Part shown: positions 42,272 through 55,114 of the stretch, in pieces
How positions within the stretch are numbered: position 1 is the first letter of the stretch
Layout of the letters: the number at the start of each line of letters is the position of its first letter
Origin: Symsagittifera roscoffensis
Taxonomy: Eukaryota; Xenacoelomorpha; Acoela; Convolutidae
NCBI RefSeq assembly: GCF_963678635.1
Contig: NC_087066.1
Span: 60,544,875-60,608,874, forward strand
Reading direction: 5' to 3'
Length of the DNA: 64,000 nt
Position numbers and translations under genes: made by a program
The notes under the pieces: generated by a model
Seen by the model: only the letters and a program-made list of their open reading frames with translations
Told to the model about the DNA's origin: nothing
Databases searched by the model: none

Positions 42272-43175
42272 TGTGCCAGTCGGTCATATTCGGAAGTTTG
42301 ACCTTGAGAGAAGGAAAAAACACTTGATTTTGGAGTGAAATTTAATTTTTCAAAATTTCGAATGGAACCTGTCATGCACGATTTTCTCGCGATAACTGAA
42401 AATCAGAAAAGAGAAGTCAGAACGATCGAGTGACAATCGCGGGAAAGTTGCTAGAAAAATCAGTGGGAAATTGCTATTCGCAATTTCAGTAGCAATAATA
42501 ATCGAGAGTAGAGCTGTCCCATCTGAAACAGAGACGAGCGCATTTCCACGAACTGGATTGTTGTGACTGGAGTACTATTATTAACTGGACCAGAGTAAAC
42601 CTTCGGTGGAAAGGTGGACAGCTAGAGTGTCCCAATGGTTCACGAGAACTTACAGTCTAGAGTAAAAACTTGTTCTTGTTATTGAAACTGACTAACATTA
42701 AACTCATTTTAGTTACTTTATTGATTCTTGAGTTGCTTACCGACTTATTTACTTCCTGGTTCTTGAGCGTGCTACAATGTGAGTACTAATTTAATTTTCT
42801 AGAGTGTGTTTTATAATTGTTATGTTGAGGTAAGGCGAGTTTTAGGTTGATCCATCTGAAATGGATCAAAGTTCCACTGTCTAATAAAAAGTAACTTAAC
42901 GGATTGTTCCAACCCGGTTTTTAACGGCGTTCATGTATTTTGGGTATCTAGAGACCTGAGTATGGGGACGTTATTAATTCTAGAGTGGGGGGATATTTTA
43001 GTAGTAGCCTTTAAGCTGTAACGGGTCGTAGTCTCATGTCACAAGCGAACCGAATTGGCTCCGACTGATTTGAGGTACAAAAACACAAGAGATAGTGTCC
43101 CTGACTCTTGAGCCAATGGTTATAGGGCCTATTTTTCTTAAGCCTCATGTGTGACTGCGGTAGACGAATGTTACA
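42272..43175 (+). repeat. Element 1 3' LTR (904 bp)
   Basis: TGTGCC...GTTACA, aligned base for base with 20773-21676 except for about three substitutions. It is followed by GCTAATTTGCGC, the resumed element-2 leader. Confidence 0.96.
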
Positions 43176-43704
43176 GCTAATTTGCGCTCAATCCGGAAGG
43201 GTCTCGGGGGATTAGTGAAGAAGACTGATCCGGCAAGCAGTTCAAGGAGCGACAAGAAGGGGCTCAAGGAGAACATTAGTCGACTGTTGGGTATCGTTAA
43301 AAGTTTTTTATCCCTTTTGGTACAAAAAGTAAGATATTTCACTGTGGGGTGCTCGACAGTGACTGCACTGTAGTGACCCTTCACCGAACTGCGGATTTCC
43401 GAGTTAAGCACCTTAATTCGGACATTGAACAAACCCGGAGGGGTATAGTATTACTAGTATTATTAATTATACAGCCTCTATTAATACTCCTATACCGTTT
43501 TTCAGTAAAAAACACAATAAACAGACCGGTTTTTAGGGTGTCAAAATAGCGATATTTTAATCCCCCCACAAATCGCGATTTTTTGAGATATGAATATTTT
43601 TGAAACGGAAAAAAGCGCTAAATTAGTGAGTTACATCGTAAGTGTACTAGTATAATAGGCAGAACCGGTGAAGTTTAGTTCAGAAGTGGTTGGAACTAAT
43701 TGGG
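43176..43704 (+). repeat. Element-2 leader copy A (interrupted by element 1)
   Basis: Nearly identical to 46237-46765 over about 529 bases (GCTAATTTGCGCTCAATCC to GTTGGAACTAATTGGG). The left half of this locus ended up 22.4 kb away at 20746-20772. Confidence 0.85.
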
Positions 43705-45362
43705 GATGGAGATGATGATTTTTATCTACTGAACAAAAACAATCGTTATGTAATAAATAGTAGTAGCCCTGTTTTTAGGAGTGACCTCGTGGTCGGGGGA
43801 CACTGAGACCCAGCAATGAGCTCAATATTCTCCCATATAATTAAGTTGATTTGAGTGTTTTGACCGAAGCCGGAAACAGTAACGTATTTGTCGACCCGAT
43901 GTTAGGAAAACCACCAAAATAACTGGCTTTGGCAGAGACGATGAAAAGCATGTAGAGCTGTGTTTAGACGCTAGCCACTCGTTTTAGAACCTAGATTTCG
44001 TTTCCGTCGATATGTACTTCCGGGCGAATGTTAAATAGATGCTTTTATGGCGCTCCCGGATGTTATTTTTTTTAACATCATGACCGGCAGAACCGTTAAC
44101 GAGCACTCCGCGCCGAGAGGACGCTCACGATAACGCCCTTAATAGGGCCCTAACCGCCGGCGCGGAAGGGTAGTTTGGAAGGCTGCAGCCTTCCGGATTC
44201 CCGTGAATAGTTTTTTTAACCTAGTTAAGACCGAAATTTCACGAACCAGGAAGGGTGAGGGGATTCGCGGTCCCGTCATTTCCTGACTTGTACGTGATCA
44301 AAAACACTTAAAAATATACAAGAAACCAAACAAAAATTAGTATAGTACTTAAGAAAAACAAAAAACATAAAAATTAACCGAAAAAACCAATAACAAAAAA
44401 AATTAAAATCAGTAGAAATCATCCCCCCAGACGAGATGTGATCCGACCCTCCGGTTTGTTGTTATTAGATATATTGTTGTTACAGGCATTTATATCAGTC
44501 AGGATCGTTACGATCAATTTTGTGGCCAGTTTGTTGTGCTTGTACTGTAGGGTTATTTGAGTATTTAAGCACGTTAATGCTAATTTGCGCTCAATCCGGA
44601 AGGGTCTCGGGATTAGTGAAGAAGACTGATCCGGGAAGCAGTTCAAGGAGCGACAAGAAGGGGCTCAAGGAGAACATTAGTCGACTGTTGGGTATCGTTA
44701 AAAGTTTTTTATCCCTTTTGGTACAAAAAGTAAGATATTTCACTGTGGGGTGCTCGACAGTGACTGCACTGTAGTGACCCTTCACCGAACTGCGGATTTC
44801 CGAGTTAAGCACCTTAATTACTAGAGGTATTGAAAACAGATTAAGAATTTAGTAATAGACGATACACCAAATAGCGACGTTATTGGAACAATTAGACGAA
44901 TCGGGAAGGGTTAGTTTTAACTGACATGCTAATTTTAAAAATCTCGATTTGGACGTGAACGACACGTAACCTTTTTTTTATTTCGCACACACTGAAACGG
45001 CGAAACAGAACAACAATAGTGGCAGTGAGAACAACTACGAGAAACTAACGAAAGAATGAAGTTATAACTGGAATTTGTCAGGAACCATTCCGAGTTGTGA
45101 CGATTGTGCAGCTACAATCGTTACAACGCGAATCGCGAGAACAATGAAGGGTGTTGGGACGGCGTGTCCAGCCTTCCTAAAAGAAATGAGGACGTTATTC
45201 CCCCGGATTCCAGAATCCGGAGGGGTCTCGGGCCCAAGACTCAAACTGTTATATATTAACTTTTAGCTTCCTGGTCATGTCCTGAGTTGAATTTAATTAA
45301 CATCCCGATTCATTTTCAGAGAATGAGAAGCTAGGAGTGAGGGATAGGGTTGATCCATCTTC
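43705..45362 (+). repeat. Element-2 LTR-end/leader block, copy 1 (1658-bp period)
   Basis: GATGGAGATGATGATTTTTA to the end of leader copy B. It includes CGAATGTTAAATA plus TATGGCGCTCC at 44047, the counterpart of the LTR/PBS junction in element 1. The first about 1115 bases match 45363-46476. The last part (44819-45362) is unique and carries LTR-like TTGATCCATCT. Confidence 0.8.
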
Positions 45363-46765
45363 GATGGAGATGATGATTTTTATCTACTGAACAAAAACAA
45401 TCGTTATGTAATAAATAGTAGTAGCCCTGTTTTTAGGAGTGACCTCGTGGTCGGGGGACACTGAGACCCAGCAATGAGCTCAATATTCTCCCATATAATT
45501 AAGTTGATTTGAGTGTTTTGACCAAAGCCGGAAACAGTAACGTATTTGTCGACCCGATGTTAGGAAAACCACCAAAATAACTGGCTTTGGCAGAGACGAT
45601 GAAAAGCATGTAGAGCTGTGTTTAGACGCTAGCCACTCGTTTTAGAACCTAGATTTCGTTTCCGTCGATATGTACTTCCGGGCGAATGTTAAATAGATGC
45701 TTTTATGGCGCTCCCGGATGTTATTTTTTTAAACATCATGACCGGCAGAACCGTTAACGAGCACTCCGCGCCGAGAGGACGCTCACGATAACGCCCTTAA
45801 TAGGGCCCTAACCGCCGGCGCGGAAGGGTAGTTCGGAAGGCTGCAGCCTTCCAGATTCCCGTGAATAGTTTTTTTAACCTAGTTAAGATCGAAATTTCAC
45901 GAACCAGGAAGGGTGATAGGATTCGCGGTCCCGTCATTTCCTGACTTGTACGTGATCAAAAACACTTAAAAATATACAAGAAACCAAACAAAAATTAGTA
46001 TAGTACTTAAGAAAAACAAAAAACATAAAAATTAACCGAAAAAAACAATAACAAAAAAAATTAAAATCAGTAGAAATCATCCCCCCAGACGAGATGTGAT
46101 CCGACCCTCCGGTTTGTTGTTGTTAGATATATTGTTGTTACAGGCATTTATATCAGTCAGGATCGTTACGATCAATTTTGTGGCCAGTTTGTTGTGCTTG
46201 TACTGTAGGGTTATTTGAGTATTTAAGCACATTAATGCTAATTTGCGCTCAATCCGGAAGGGTCTCGGGATTAGTGAAGAAGATTGATCCGGGAAGCAGT
46301 TCATGGAGCGACAAGAAGGGGCTCAAGGAGAACATTGGTCGACTGTTGGGTATCGTTAAAAGTTTTTTATCCCTTTTGGTACAAAAAGTAAGATATTTCA
46401 CTGTGGGGTGCTCGACAGTGACTGCACTGTAGTGACCCTTCACCGAACTGCGGATTTCCGAGTTAAGCACCTTAATTCGGACATTGAACAAACCCGGAGG
46501 GGTATAGTATTACTAGTATTATTAATTATACAGCCTCTATTAATACTCCTATACCGTTTTTCAGTAAAAAACACAATAAGCAGACCGGTTTTTAGGGTGT
46601 CAAAATAGCGATATTTTAATCCCCCCACAAATCGCGATTTTTTGAGATATGAATATTTTTGAAACGGAAAAAAGCGCTAAATTAGTGAGTTACATCGTAA
46701 GTGTACTAGTATAATAGGCAGAACCGGTGAAGTTTAGTTCAGAAGTGGTTGGAACTAATTGGGTT
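45363..46765 (+). repeat. Element-2 LTR-end/leader block, copy 2
   Basis: Second copy of the block at 43705, continuing at 46237 into leader copy C, which matches copy A in full length. It probably leads into the gag of element 2. Confidence 0.8.
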
Positions 46766-48560
46766 TCAAAAACCGAATTTTCTTGATTTTTGAAGAAACG
46801 AAACGCTACAAAATAAGAAAATTTTGTAAAATTTTTGAGTTAGGACAGTAAAAGTTGTTGTTTGGACAACGTTCACTAGTGAATCGACAAATTTTAAAAC
46901 CCGTTTGCCGATAACCTTCCGGGTTACAGTGAAATTGAATTTAACATGTTTGATTTAGTGGATTCATCAATCCGGAGGGGTCCAAATTGCTTTGTTTTTT
47001 GGCAAATTTCTTCAGCTGGAACGTTTTAGATTGGGCTTTTTGCATTGAACTAGAAAAGTATAGGCCTTCTGAACTCAGATCAATATTTTTTAGGACGAAA
47101 AGAACAGAAAAAGATTTCAGAAAAAAGACGTTTTGGTTAATAACTTTAGAACTACTAGACAGATCCAGTTGATCTTGGTACCATTAGATCAAAAATTAGC
47201 TGAGCTTACTCATAAAATTATCAATTATGTAAAAAAAGTAAGCGTGAAAATTTTCTAAGAGTTTTTTTTAGCAAATTCACTAATTCGTGAAGGTAGACCC
47301 TTCACTTTTTATAATTTTTTTTTTGGAAAGCCCTTACACCCCTACCAAAGGGTATCAACGGCTGAATAAGGTGATTTTACGTTGTTCTAGACAAAAAGGG
47401 AAGGCTAGGCAAACCAGAAAACCATAGTCGAGTCGAAACTAGGCTAGTGATAAGACCCTTCACAGTTAAGGTGAATTGTCAAATAAGAGGCTTAGCTTCA
47501 ATCCGGAAGGGTCTTGGGAAAAAAAATACATCCTTCCTAGTTAGTTCAAACAGCATAAGAGCATCGGAGAACGTATCCGGAAGGGCATCGGGTGAAAATT
47601 TTGAAAGTCTCTGAAAAGCTTTTTTTATAAACCCGGAGGGGTCCCAATCCAGAAGGGTCTCATCTTTGCCAATCCGGAAGGGTCCCAATTTTGCCAATCC
47701 GGAGGGGTCCCAATTTTGCCAATCCGGAAGGGTCCAAAAATTGCCAATCCGGAAGGGTCGCAATTTTGCCAATCCGGAGAGGTCTTAGTTTTGCCAGTCC
47801 GGAAGGGTCACTATTTTTGCTAATCCGGAGGGATCCTGTTTTTGCCAATCTAGAGGGTACTATTTTGCGAATCCGGAGGTGTCTTGTTTTTGCCAATCCG
47901 GAGGGGTACTGGTTTTGCCAATCTGGAGGGGTATTATTTTGTTAAGACTGAAGTAGACAGAAAAAAGACAATAGTGAAAGGTATTTGGTTATTAAGAGAC
48001 AGGCTAGGAACCAGTGACTGCACTGGTAACTTGCCTTTTATAAAAGACCAGACCAAAACAAAACAGGTCTAAGCTCGGATATTCGCGACACTAAGTCTAA
48101 ATTGAAAAAGAGTTTGTAACTGATTTGTGTGGATTTAATTGCAAATCGTTTTTGGGAAAGTGATTGCCCTGAGGATTTTAGTAGGTCTAGCTCGGGCAAT
48201 CCGAAGGCAGATAGGTAACACAGGACTCGGTGGGTGCAACAGACGCCCACTTGAGAAAGTTACTGCCTTCAAGTTTTGTCTGTTTGGTGCAGCACCGAAC
48301 AGGGAAAGCTCTTTCTTTAGAAACAAGTTCGACTAACATATATTCGAATATCTGAATATCATCAGACTGTGCTAGCTTCATATTTTACAACTAAAAATCA
48401 ATTATGGTGAAAAAATTGTATACACGCTGTACTATTCAAGTGAAACTTTTGGAATTTGTTGCCGCATTTATTGTGTTGTGTTATTATTATCAGTAGTCAA
48501 ACAATAAGGACACTAGCAATCGAATTGAGTTTATAGGCAGTAAGAGGTGAAAAATTGAAA
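46766..48560 (+). other. Element-2 leader, distal part
   Basis: Non-coding, AT-rich with the motif ATCCGGARGGGTC scattered through it and concentrated in the array at 47649-47942. Reading frames over the array (NPEG, LPIRRG repeats) follow the repeat period and are not taken as genes. Confidence 0.75.
47649..47942 (+). repeat. 25-bp minisatellite, about 12 units
   Basis: Unit AATCCGGARGGGTC followed by a T-rich half ending TTTTGCC, 24-26 bases each, with substitutions between units. The same core occurs singly at 43188, 44592, 45205, 46250, 46971, 47501 and 47575. Confidence 0.93.
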
Positions 48561-50823
48561 ATGAGTCTAGACAAGTCAAGAATACCTAAGCTGAGTGATA
48601 GCTCCAGGAAATTCATACCAGAGAAACAGAGAAGAGCAATGAACGACCCTTTTGTGGAAAGGACCACACGAACCCGGACCGACAAAGGGAAGAAAATTTC
48701 AGGCAGAGTGGTTGAAACCAGGATTCAAAAGTCTTCAGAAGGACAGAAGGCCGAGTTAGAGGTAGAGGTCCATTCGGACCCTACCATGGATGAGAACCAA
48801 GAGGGACATGGACCGGAAGGTAGAGGAAACAGAAGAATAGCAAGTGAATCTACTCCGGTAGAACAAGGCCAGGATTTTGGCACTTCCACCGGGACCCTGG
48901 AACGAGAAGAGATGTCGGAACTGTCCGACATCTCAACTGAAAATGTGGCGACTACAATATCACCCACAGACAACACCATGATGCTTGGCGTGGCAGAGAA
49001 ACCGGCAACGTCCTCATCGTTTTCAGAATGAGTGAAGAACACTTTCGGAAACTTCTTTCCATTTACCACGGGAACGGGTGCAGGAGATGAAGCAGAAACC
49101 CAGGAAGTAAAAGAGGACAATGACGGGCAAGATGACTTTGGATCTCAGGTCAACTTCAATAGCTCGACTCAGGAGAAGGACGCATACACATGACGAATTC
49201 GGGAATGTGAACTTCGAAGAATAGAAACACAGGTCTATGTTACGCACCTGCGGATCCAGATGTGGATCATGAAAAGACTTCGAGGCAGAGAAATAAAGAG
49301 TGAATCTCGACCAGCACCAAGCTACCTGGGATCGACTGGGTGACACCGCCACTGGTGACGCCATTAGTGGATAACGGAGCATCAATTGAAGACGCCTTGA
49401 CCAAAATAGTGGGCAACATAGGAGAACAGAATGAACAGATGTCCTTAAGAATGAGTGAACTAGAAAGGGCAGTCCACGTCGAGAGAGAAAATCTGCGGTA
49501 AGAGATCAACCGCAACAGACAAGAAATTAGAGGAAGCAAAAACAGCTTGAAGGAGAGAAAGGACGAACACTTGGCAAAGAACTTGTCGCGAATGACGAGG
49601 GAAGCTGAGCAAAGAGAGTTACGATTGAGACACGATATGGAGAAGTTGAGAATTCATTAAGAGCAGACTCTTGGGACTCTTGACACGAAGATAGATGCGA
49701 TGATGGAGAGGTGAATTCAGGCTATCATGGATAGGTTGGACGGGCTACTAGGCAGCAGGAGTGGATCAAAAAATGAGCAAGATACACATGCGACTGGGAG
49801 ATGTGATTCCAGGAACAGGAGTCATGCGAGTCAAGGAAGAATCAATTCCAGCGACCAGGACAGGAGGGAAAATCCAGAGCCCTTATCAGGAGGCAATGAT
49901 ACTCAAGCGGGGCATTCAAGAGACGCTACATCAATGGCCACAGCCTTTGAACCTCTGAACAGGTCTTTGGAAACATTTCTTACGAGGTTATCTAGAACCA
50001 ATGAATGCTTTGAAAAGTCCAGCAGGGTTTTTAAGAAACCGAGAAACTATAACGATGAATCTGATGGCTGTATTGATACCTGGATAGAGGTGATGAAACT
50101 GATTTTGAAGAAGAGGCTTTGTGAGAAAGACAAGAATGCAGTGCTCTTACCAGCAACTTGGAAGGGGCAGCCCTAAACTGCGTGATGTCCAAAAAGCAAT
50201 ACGAGCGGGACACTGCTGAGAAAATCTTTGAAATGTTGTTAAATCGTTTTGGCTCAGGGGTGCAAGGACACCAGGCAATGATGCGCTTCGACAAACGGAG
50301 GCAACGTAAAAATGAGACGATAGACAAGTTTCTAGACAATTTGGAGATGCTGAGAAGGCGTAGCCAACCAGATGAGTCAAACAGAAGGATGAACCTGACA
50401 GTAGCCTCAAAATTCATCGATGCTGTGAAAAATGATGAGCTTCGCACAATGTTAGCGACACATTAGACACCACTCTCAACCAATCCGCCAACACCAGAGG
50501 AATTGAGACTCAAGTCAAAAGAATATCGAGATCTGGATATTACAAAAACAATTATGGCAATTTTAACAATGGACCAACAAACCAAGGAAACAACTGGTAC
50601 AAACCGAGGGATGATATGGACAAGAGACACTCCTGTGCCAATCGAGGATGAAGATGAGTCAGAGGTCGATCATGAAGATTTCATGAGAGGAATAATTGCA
50701 AAATTCGGCCCAAGGTGTTTCGTCTGTAACTTGGAAGGTCATTTTAAATCGGATTGTCACACTTATGGGATGCTGTGGCAGATATCAAGCATTCAAGGCA
50801 TGAGGAAGCTTTATCGGGTGTGA
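48561..50823 (+). pseudogene. Element 2 gag (coiled coil, capsid, CCHC), broken
   Basis: ATG at 48561, 156 codons to a TGA at 49029-49031, then continued homology with stops and frame changes. Coiled-coil-like sequence lies at about 49380-49720. Capsid is at 50042-50520 (DGCIDTWIEVMKL, FGSGVQGHQAMMRFDKRRQR), split by a frameshift near 50150 and a TAG at about 50464. A complete CCHC knuckle CFVCNLEGHFKSDC is at about 50718-50759. The first knuckle seen in element 1 is not recognisable here. Confidence 0.85.
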
Positions 50824-51099
50824 AAGCCAGCAAGGCTCGCCTGTTCAGCGAAGCGGAGGCACGCAGAAAAGAAAAACAGCAAGAGCTGGCAACGAAGAAG
50901 ATGTAGGCGGTAACTGCAGTGGATGACTTCAAGATCGACTATAGGGCAGCCGCGAGAGATGCTGTAGTTAGATTCCAGCAGGAATTGGTGACGAAGGAGA
51001 TCGAACAAAAGGTGAGCTCGAACTAGAGAATGAGAAAATTCAGGAAAAGCTGAACGCCTTCGAGGCATCAGAAGTCGAAGAACAAAAGAACCAAGCAGT

Positions 51100-52231
51100 T
51101 TGAGCATGAAATTAATTGTGGTCTCCGGGCAGATGCTTGGTATGGTGCCGCAGGGAAGTAAAATACAATCTATAATCTCGGGAGCGGGACACCAGGTAAT
51201 CAGAAATCTAAATGAACCATCAGAATTCACTTTGATGCTATTGGATACGTATGCAGATTATCTGAGACAGATGGAGCCACGCACTGAGTCAAGAGCTGTG
51301 CGAGCGCTACTAACAACGGGTGGTCCTCGAATAAAGAAACTTCACGTGGAAGTCTGTGGACCGTATCAACTGAACGTGGACGGAATCATTATCTACAACA
51401 GGACCTACGTGACGACAGACAGTGACCAAATAGGCCAAATCTATTTGGGTGAAGAAGAACTTTAAGTCCGTAGGATAGGCCATAATACCATGATGGAGCA
51501 AGACGCGGTTCACATTGGATACGAAGCAGTTGTGACTGCACATCTGCTCGACACCAACGGGAAGAAAATTGGAGTCACAGGGCTCCTGGACACAGGAGTG
51601 GTAGTGAGCGTGATGCCGATAAAAACTTGGGAAAGAATGGGCTTCACGAGGGAAGACCTAATTCTGACGAATCTCCGACTAGCGGTAACCAATCGTGGAG
51701 CGATTTACGTAGCCGGAAGAACACGAATAACGGTCCTCCACATGGGAGGACGGGATCTTTGGATGAGCTTCCTGGTGGTAGAGAATTTGGGCGACTCCGA
51801 CCAGTTCATCTTGGGCAGAAATTTTGTCAGGAATTTCGACGTGATGATTGACTTGAACAACGGTCTAATAAGAATTAGAAACCCGGACCGGAATTTTGTT
51901 TAAGAAACCAATCAATAGAATAATAACAGATGAAAACAAGGTATCAATCTTTTTAGACAGAAAGGTAAAACTACAGCCGAGACAAGCTGTAATAGCATTT
52001 TTTAGAATGAGAAATTTAAATTTGTTAAGTGATATTAAACAAATTTGCTTAGTACCGAATCCAAATAGTCAGAGTTCGGTGATTTTAGGCCGGAGCTTCT
52101 CGGTAACGCGAAACGGACTGTGTGTCAGTGTGTTGTTGAACACACTGGTCACCACGGTTTCAATCCAGCGTGGGAAGAAACTTGGTTACGCTTTGCCGAA
52201 GAGGACCGACTATGAGAGACACAAAACTTGA
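51100..52231 (+). pseudogene. Element 2 protease region, broken
   Basis: Homologous to the pre-protease and protease part of element 1. The active-site motif LLDTGVVVSV is preserved near 51585, and FILGRNF near 51807. Breaks include TAA at about 51463 where element 1 has Lys, and frameshifts near 51903 and 52231. Confidence 0.85.
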
Positions 52232-52417
52232 AGAGATATAGTGTGAAAGACTGCCCTTATCATGCCAATAAAGATATAATTTTTAAAAGAATGAATGAAT
52301 TTAAATCTATTCATAAACAGTTTTCAATGAAATCCGAAACGGACGACGGCGTGTCGAGCTGCTCGAATTTTCCGGAACGCCCCTCGTCATATGAACTAGA
52401 ATCTGACAAACCAGTTT

Positions 52418-54227
52418 TTGCGAGAAATAGAATACTTAAAAGAGAAAATAGGCGAGGGAGATTTTGAATCATTGCGGGCGGTATTAAATTGGAACGCAGA
52501 TGTAATTTCAAAACATAAGGCGGATATCGGTTGTTTCAATTTCGTCGAACACGAAATTGAACTAAATGAAAGCGCCGTTCCCCATAGGGAAGGCGCAAGA
52601 CGAAGACACTACAAAAATCGGAAGCGTGCCGAGTGGAAATAGAAATGTTACTCGAATACGACATGATAGAACCCTCGAAATCGCCGTGGGCTTGCGGGGT
52701 AGTCAAGGCAAAAAAGAAGGGGGGCAGCTTAGGTTCTGTTGCGACTATCGCTATTTGAACGCGGTGAAAATAAAAGATGCGTACCCTATACCGCGAATAG
52801 AAGAAAGCCTCTCAAAATTTGGTGACGCCAAGTTCTTCACCACACTGGACTTTTGTTCTGCCTCCTGGCAGGTCCCTCTGTGGAAGAAGGATAGAGAGAA
52901 GACCGGATTTGCATGTGAATTGGGGCTGTACCAGTGGAAAAGGATGCCCTTCGGCTTGTGCAACGCAACGGCCACTTTTCAGAGACTGATGGCTCAGGCT
53001 TTGACCAGAGGGACGAAGAAGTACGGGAACCTTGTGATGTGTTACGTGGATGACGTGGTCATAGCAACACCCACCCTGGAAGACCACATTGATTGGCTCG
53101 ATGAGGTCTTTGGCTGCATGAAAAGAGCAGGCTTGAAATGCAAATGATCGAAATGTGAGATACTCAGGGATTCAATCAACTATCTAGGAAGAATGGTGGA
53201 CAGGCATGGCGTGAGGCCGGACCCGGAAGCAGTAGAGGCTGTGTTGATATGGAAGGCTCCCAGAACGGACACAAAACTCATGAGCTTCCTAGGATTCACC
53301 AATTATTACCGTGAGTTCATGAAAGGATATGCAGACAAGGTGTATCCAATGCAGTAGCTGATGCGCAACAAAGGAAAGAAGTTCGAATGGAACGAAGAAG
53401 CGCAAGCTGCCTTCGAGAACATAAAGCGGGAACTGTACGAAGCGCCAGTGCTAGGCATGCCTACAGAGAAGGGCATGTATGTTCTTGACACAGACGCATC
53501 AGTAGCAGCCATCTCAGGAATACTGCATCAGGAGCAGGAATGGAATGGAAGAACAGTTCTCCGTCCCATTGCATATGGCAGCAAGGTGTTGAGTGACACT
53601 GAGATGAAATATGGTGCACCGGAAGCAGAAATGTTTGCAGTAGTCACATTCGTGGAAAAGTACCGCGCATAATTGGGGAGCGCTCCCTTTAAGTTACGCA
53701 TGGACAACAGAGCGTTATCTTGGTTGAAGTCATACTCTATGGATCAGAGTTTTATTGGTAGATGGATAGTAGGATTAGAAGGCTACCACATGATAATCGA
53801 GCACAGCATGCGTGATAAACACCAGAATGCTGACAGCCTCAGCAAAAAAACCGAGTTCTATGAAAGATTGGAACAGAAGCAAGCCAATCAGGCAGAAATC
53901 AAGGAAGGGTTCTCGTTTCTGGACAATGAAACTTATGAAGCGCTTCCCTTGACGAGATGGTTAGACAAGTCTGGACATCCGATTTCAGGACATCCTGAGT
54001 TACCTGTAGAGAAGGCAGCCGAGATAAAAATTCTATCCAGGAAGGACCCGGTGCCCTTGGATCTGTTGCTGCGCTCAAACCTGGTACAGCAAGAACTCTC
54101 TCGCATGAACATAAACAGCCTCTCATTATTGGATAAAACGCTGCAGGTCACACCACAAGTGATGCGGATAATGGGTGGATTGTTGGAGAGAGAAGTGACC
54201 AGATATGACCCCGAGTGAGCAGCAGCC
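52418..54227 (+). pseudogene. Element 2 reverse transcriptase and RNase H, broken
   Basis: The RT core is almost complete with MCYVDDVVIATP at about 53037-53072. RNase H carries VLDTDAS (53482) and KHQNADSLSKK (about 53817). Nonsense codons replace Pro (53145), Gln (about 53355) and Tyr (about 53670). Frameshifts lie near 52600 and 52700. The frame is otherwise well preserved. Confidence 0.9.
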
Positions 54228-55114
54228 ATGGCATCACTGACAGTTAGCGAGAAGGTGAAGATCATGCCGTCAAGACGACAACACAAAAATAATGAAAGGG
54301 ATTGTAGGACTATAGTTCAGCATCTAGTGTCCTCGATACCCCAAAACGTCTTGACAAGCACATCATACAAACGGAAAGAACATGGGAACGATACGCCAAA
54401 GAAAACCATTACCTTTGAGGACCAAGATAAGGAAGGTGAGGAGGTTGAACAGAACCTAGGGCAAGAAAATTTGTCCGGGGAGACGAACGGTGAGGATAGC
54501 AGGCGAGTTCAGGATGAAAACCCGGGATAAGAAAGCTTGTCCGGGGAGTCTGATGTAGAAGAGAATGTTCCCGATGAGGAACAAGAAATGGAGGATAAAA
54601 TTTCGTCCGGGGAGTTCAAATGGATGAACAGAACACAAAGAATTGATCCGAAGGAGGGAACGTGCTCCATCGCAGACTCTTTAATTGAGGACAATTCCCA
54701 GATTTCAGGAATTGACACCTACTCAGACAGGATTTCGAGCTCAGGATCGGAACTGTCAGAGCTAGCGATCCACACACTACTAGTGGAGACTCGAGCAAGG
54801 GATCTGGACAGGGAGGTATATCAAGACCCTGACGGTATCGCTACCTCATACCAGGTGAAAGAGTATTTGACAACGCAGCAGATGATCTGGAAACAATAGC
54901 AGTATCGAAACGTTCGATAAGCTTGTTGCCACAAAAAGAGGTAGTCAGTACTGATCTTCAACCCTTCGAACAAGAAACACAACCATGGGCGAAGATTTGG
55001 TGCGTTAAGATGGAGGATGACACGCATCAGCCAGATGAAATGAATAGTCAGATGATGGTCATGAAGACGTACTTGAAGGCGAGATACAGACTCTCGGACC
55101 TACTAAGAGCATAG
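54228..55114 (+). pseudogene. Element 2 RNase H-integrase linker
   Basis: Acidic linker corresponding to about 28920-29910 in element 1. It holds three copies of GTCCGGGGAG (54473, 54539, 54605), encoding Ser-Gly-Glu each time, as do the two copies in element 1's linker. Stops occur at about 54528, 54897 and 55112. Confidence 0.75.

Larger units (their letters stand above)
20773..43175 (+). mobile_element. Element 1: giant Ty3/Gypsy-type LTR retroelement (22.4 kb)
   Basis: Bounded by two 904-bp direct LTRs that begin TGTGCC and end GTTACA. By eye they differ at three positions (C/G near 20814, A/C near 20889, C/T near 21056), so the insertion is recent. The order is LTR, PBS candidate, 2-kb leader, gag, protease, RT, RNase H, integrase, tail with macro-like segment, ORF3 (SGNH), ORF4, polypurine motif, LTR. 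RT before integrase with a YVDD active site and a GPF module places it with Ty3/Gypsy (Metaviridae). Typical elements are 5-10 kb. This one compares in size with giant Gypsy elements such as plant Ogre and planarian Burro. It sits in a copy of element-2 leader, with GCT on both sides. Confidence 0.95.

Noticed and set aside
43182-46628. Repeated small frames (84, 66, 63 aa) in the three element-2 leader copies
   Set aside because: Conserved because the leader DNA is duplicated. They lie between the LTR end and gag, differ by disruptive changes between copies, and show no protein motif.
47649-47942. CRISPR-like array
   Set aside because: Units are contiguous and degenerate with no unique spacers, in a eukaryotic retroelement leader.
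47691-47945. Frame with NPEG/LPIRRG repeats
   Set aside because: Both strands give similar pseudo-repeats from the 25-bp minisatellite. The unit length varies between 24 and 26, so no frame is maintained.
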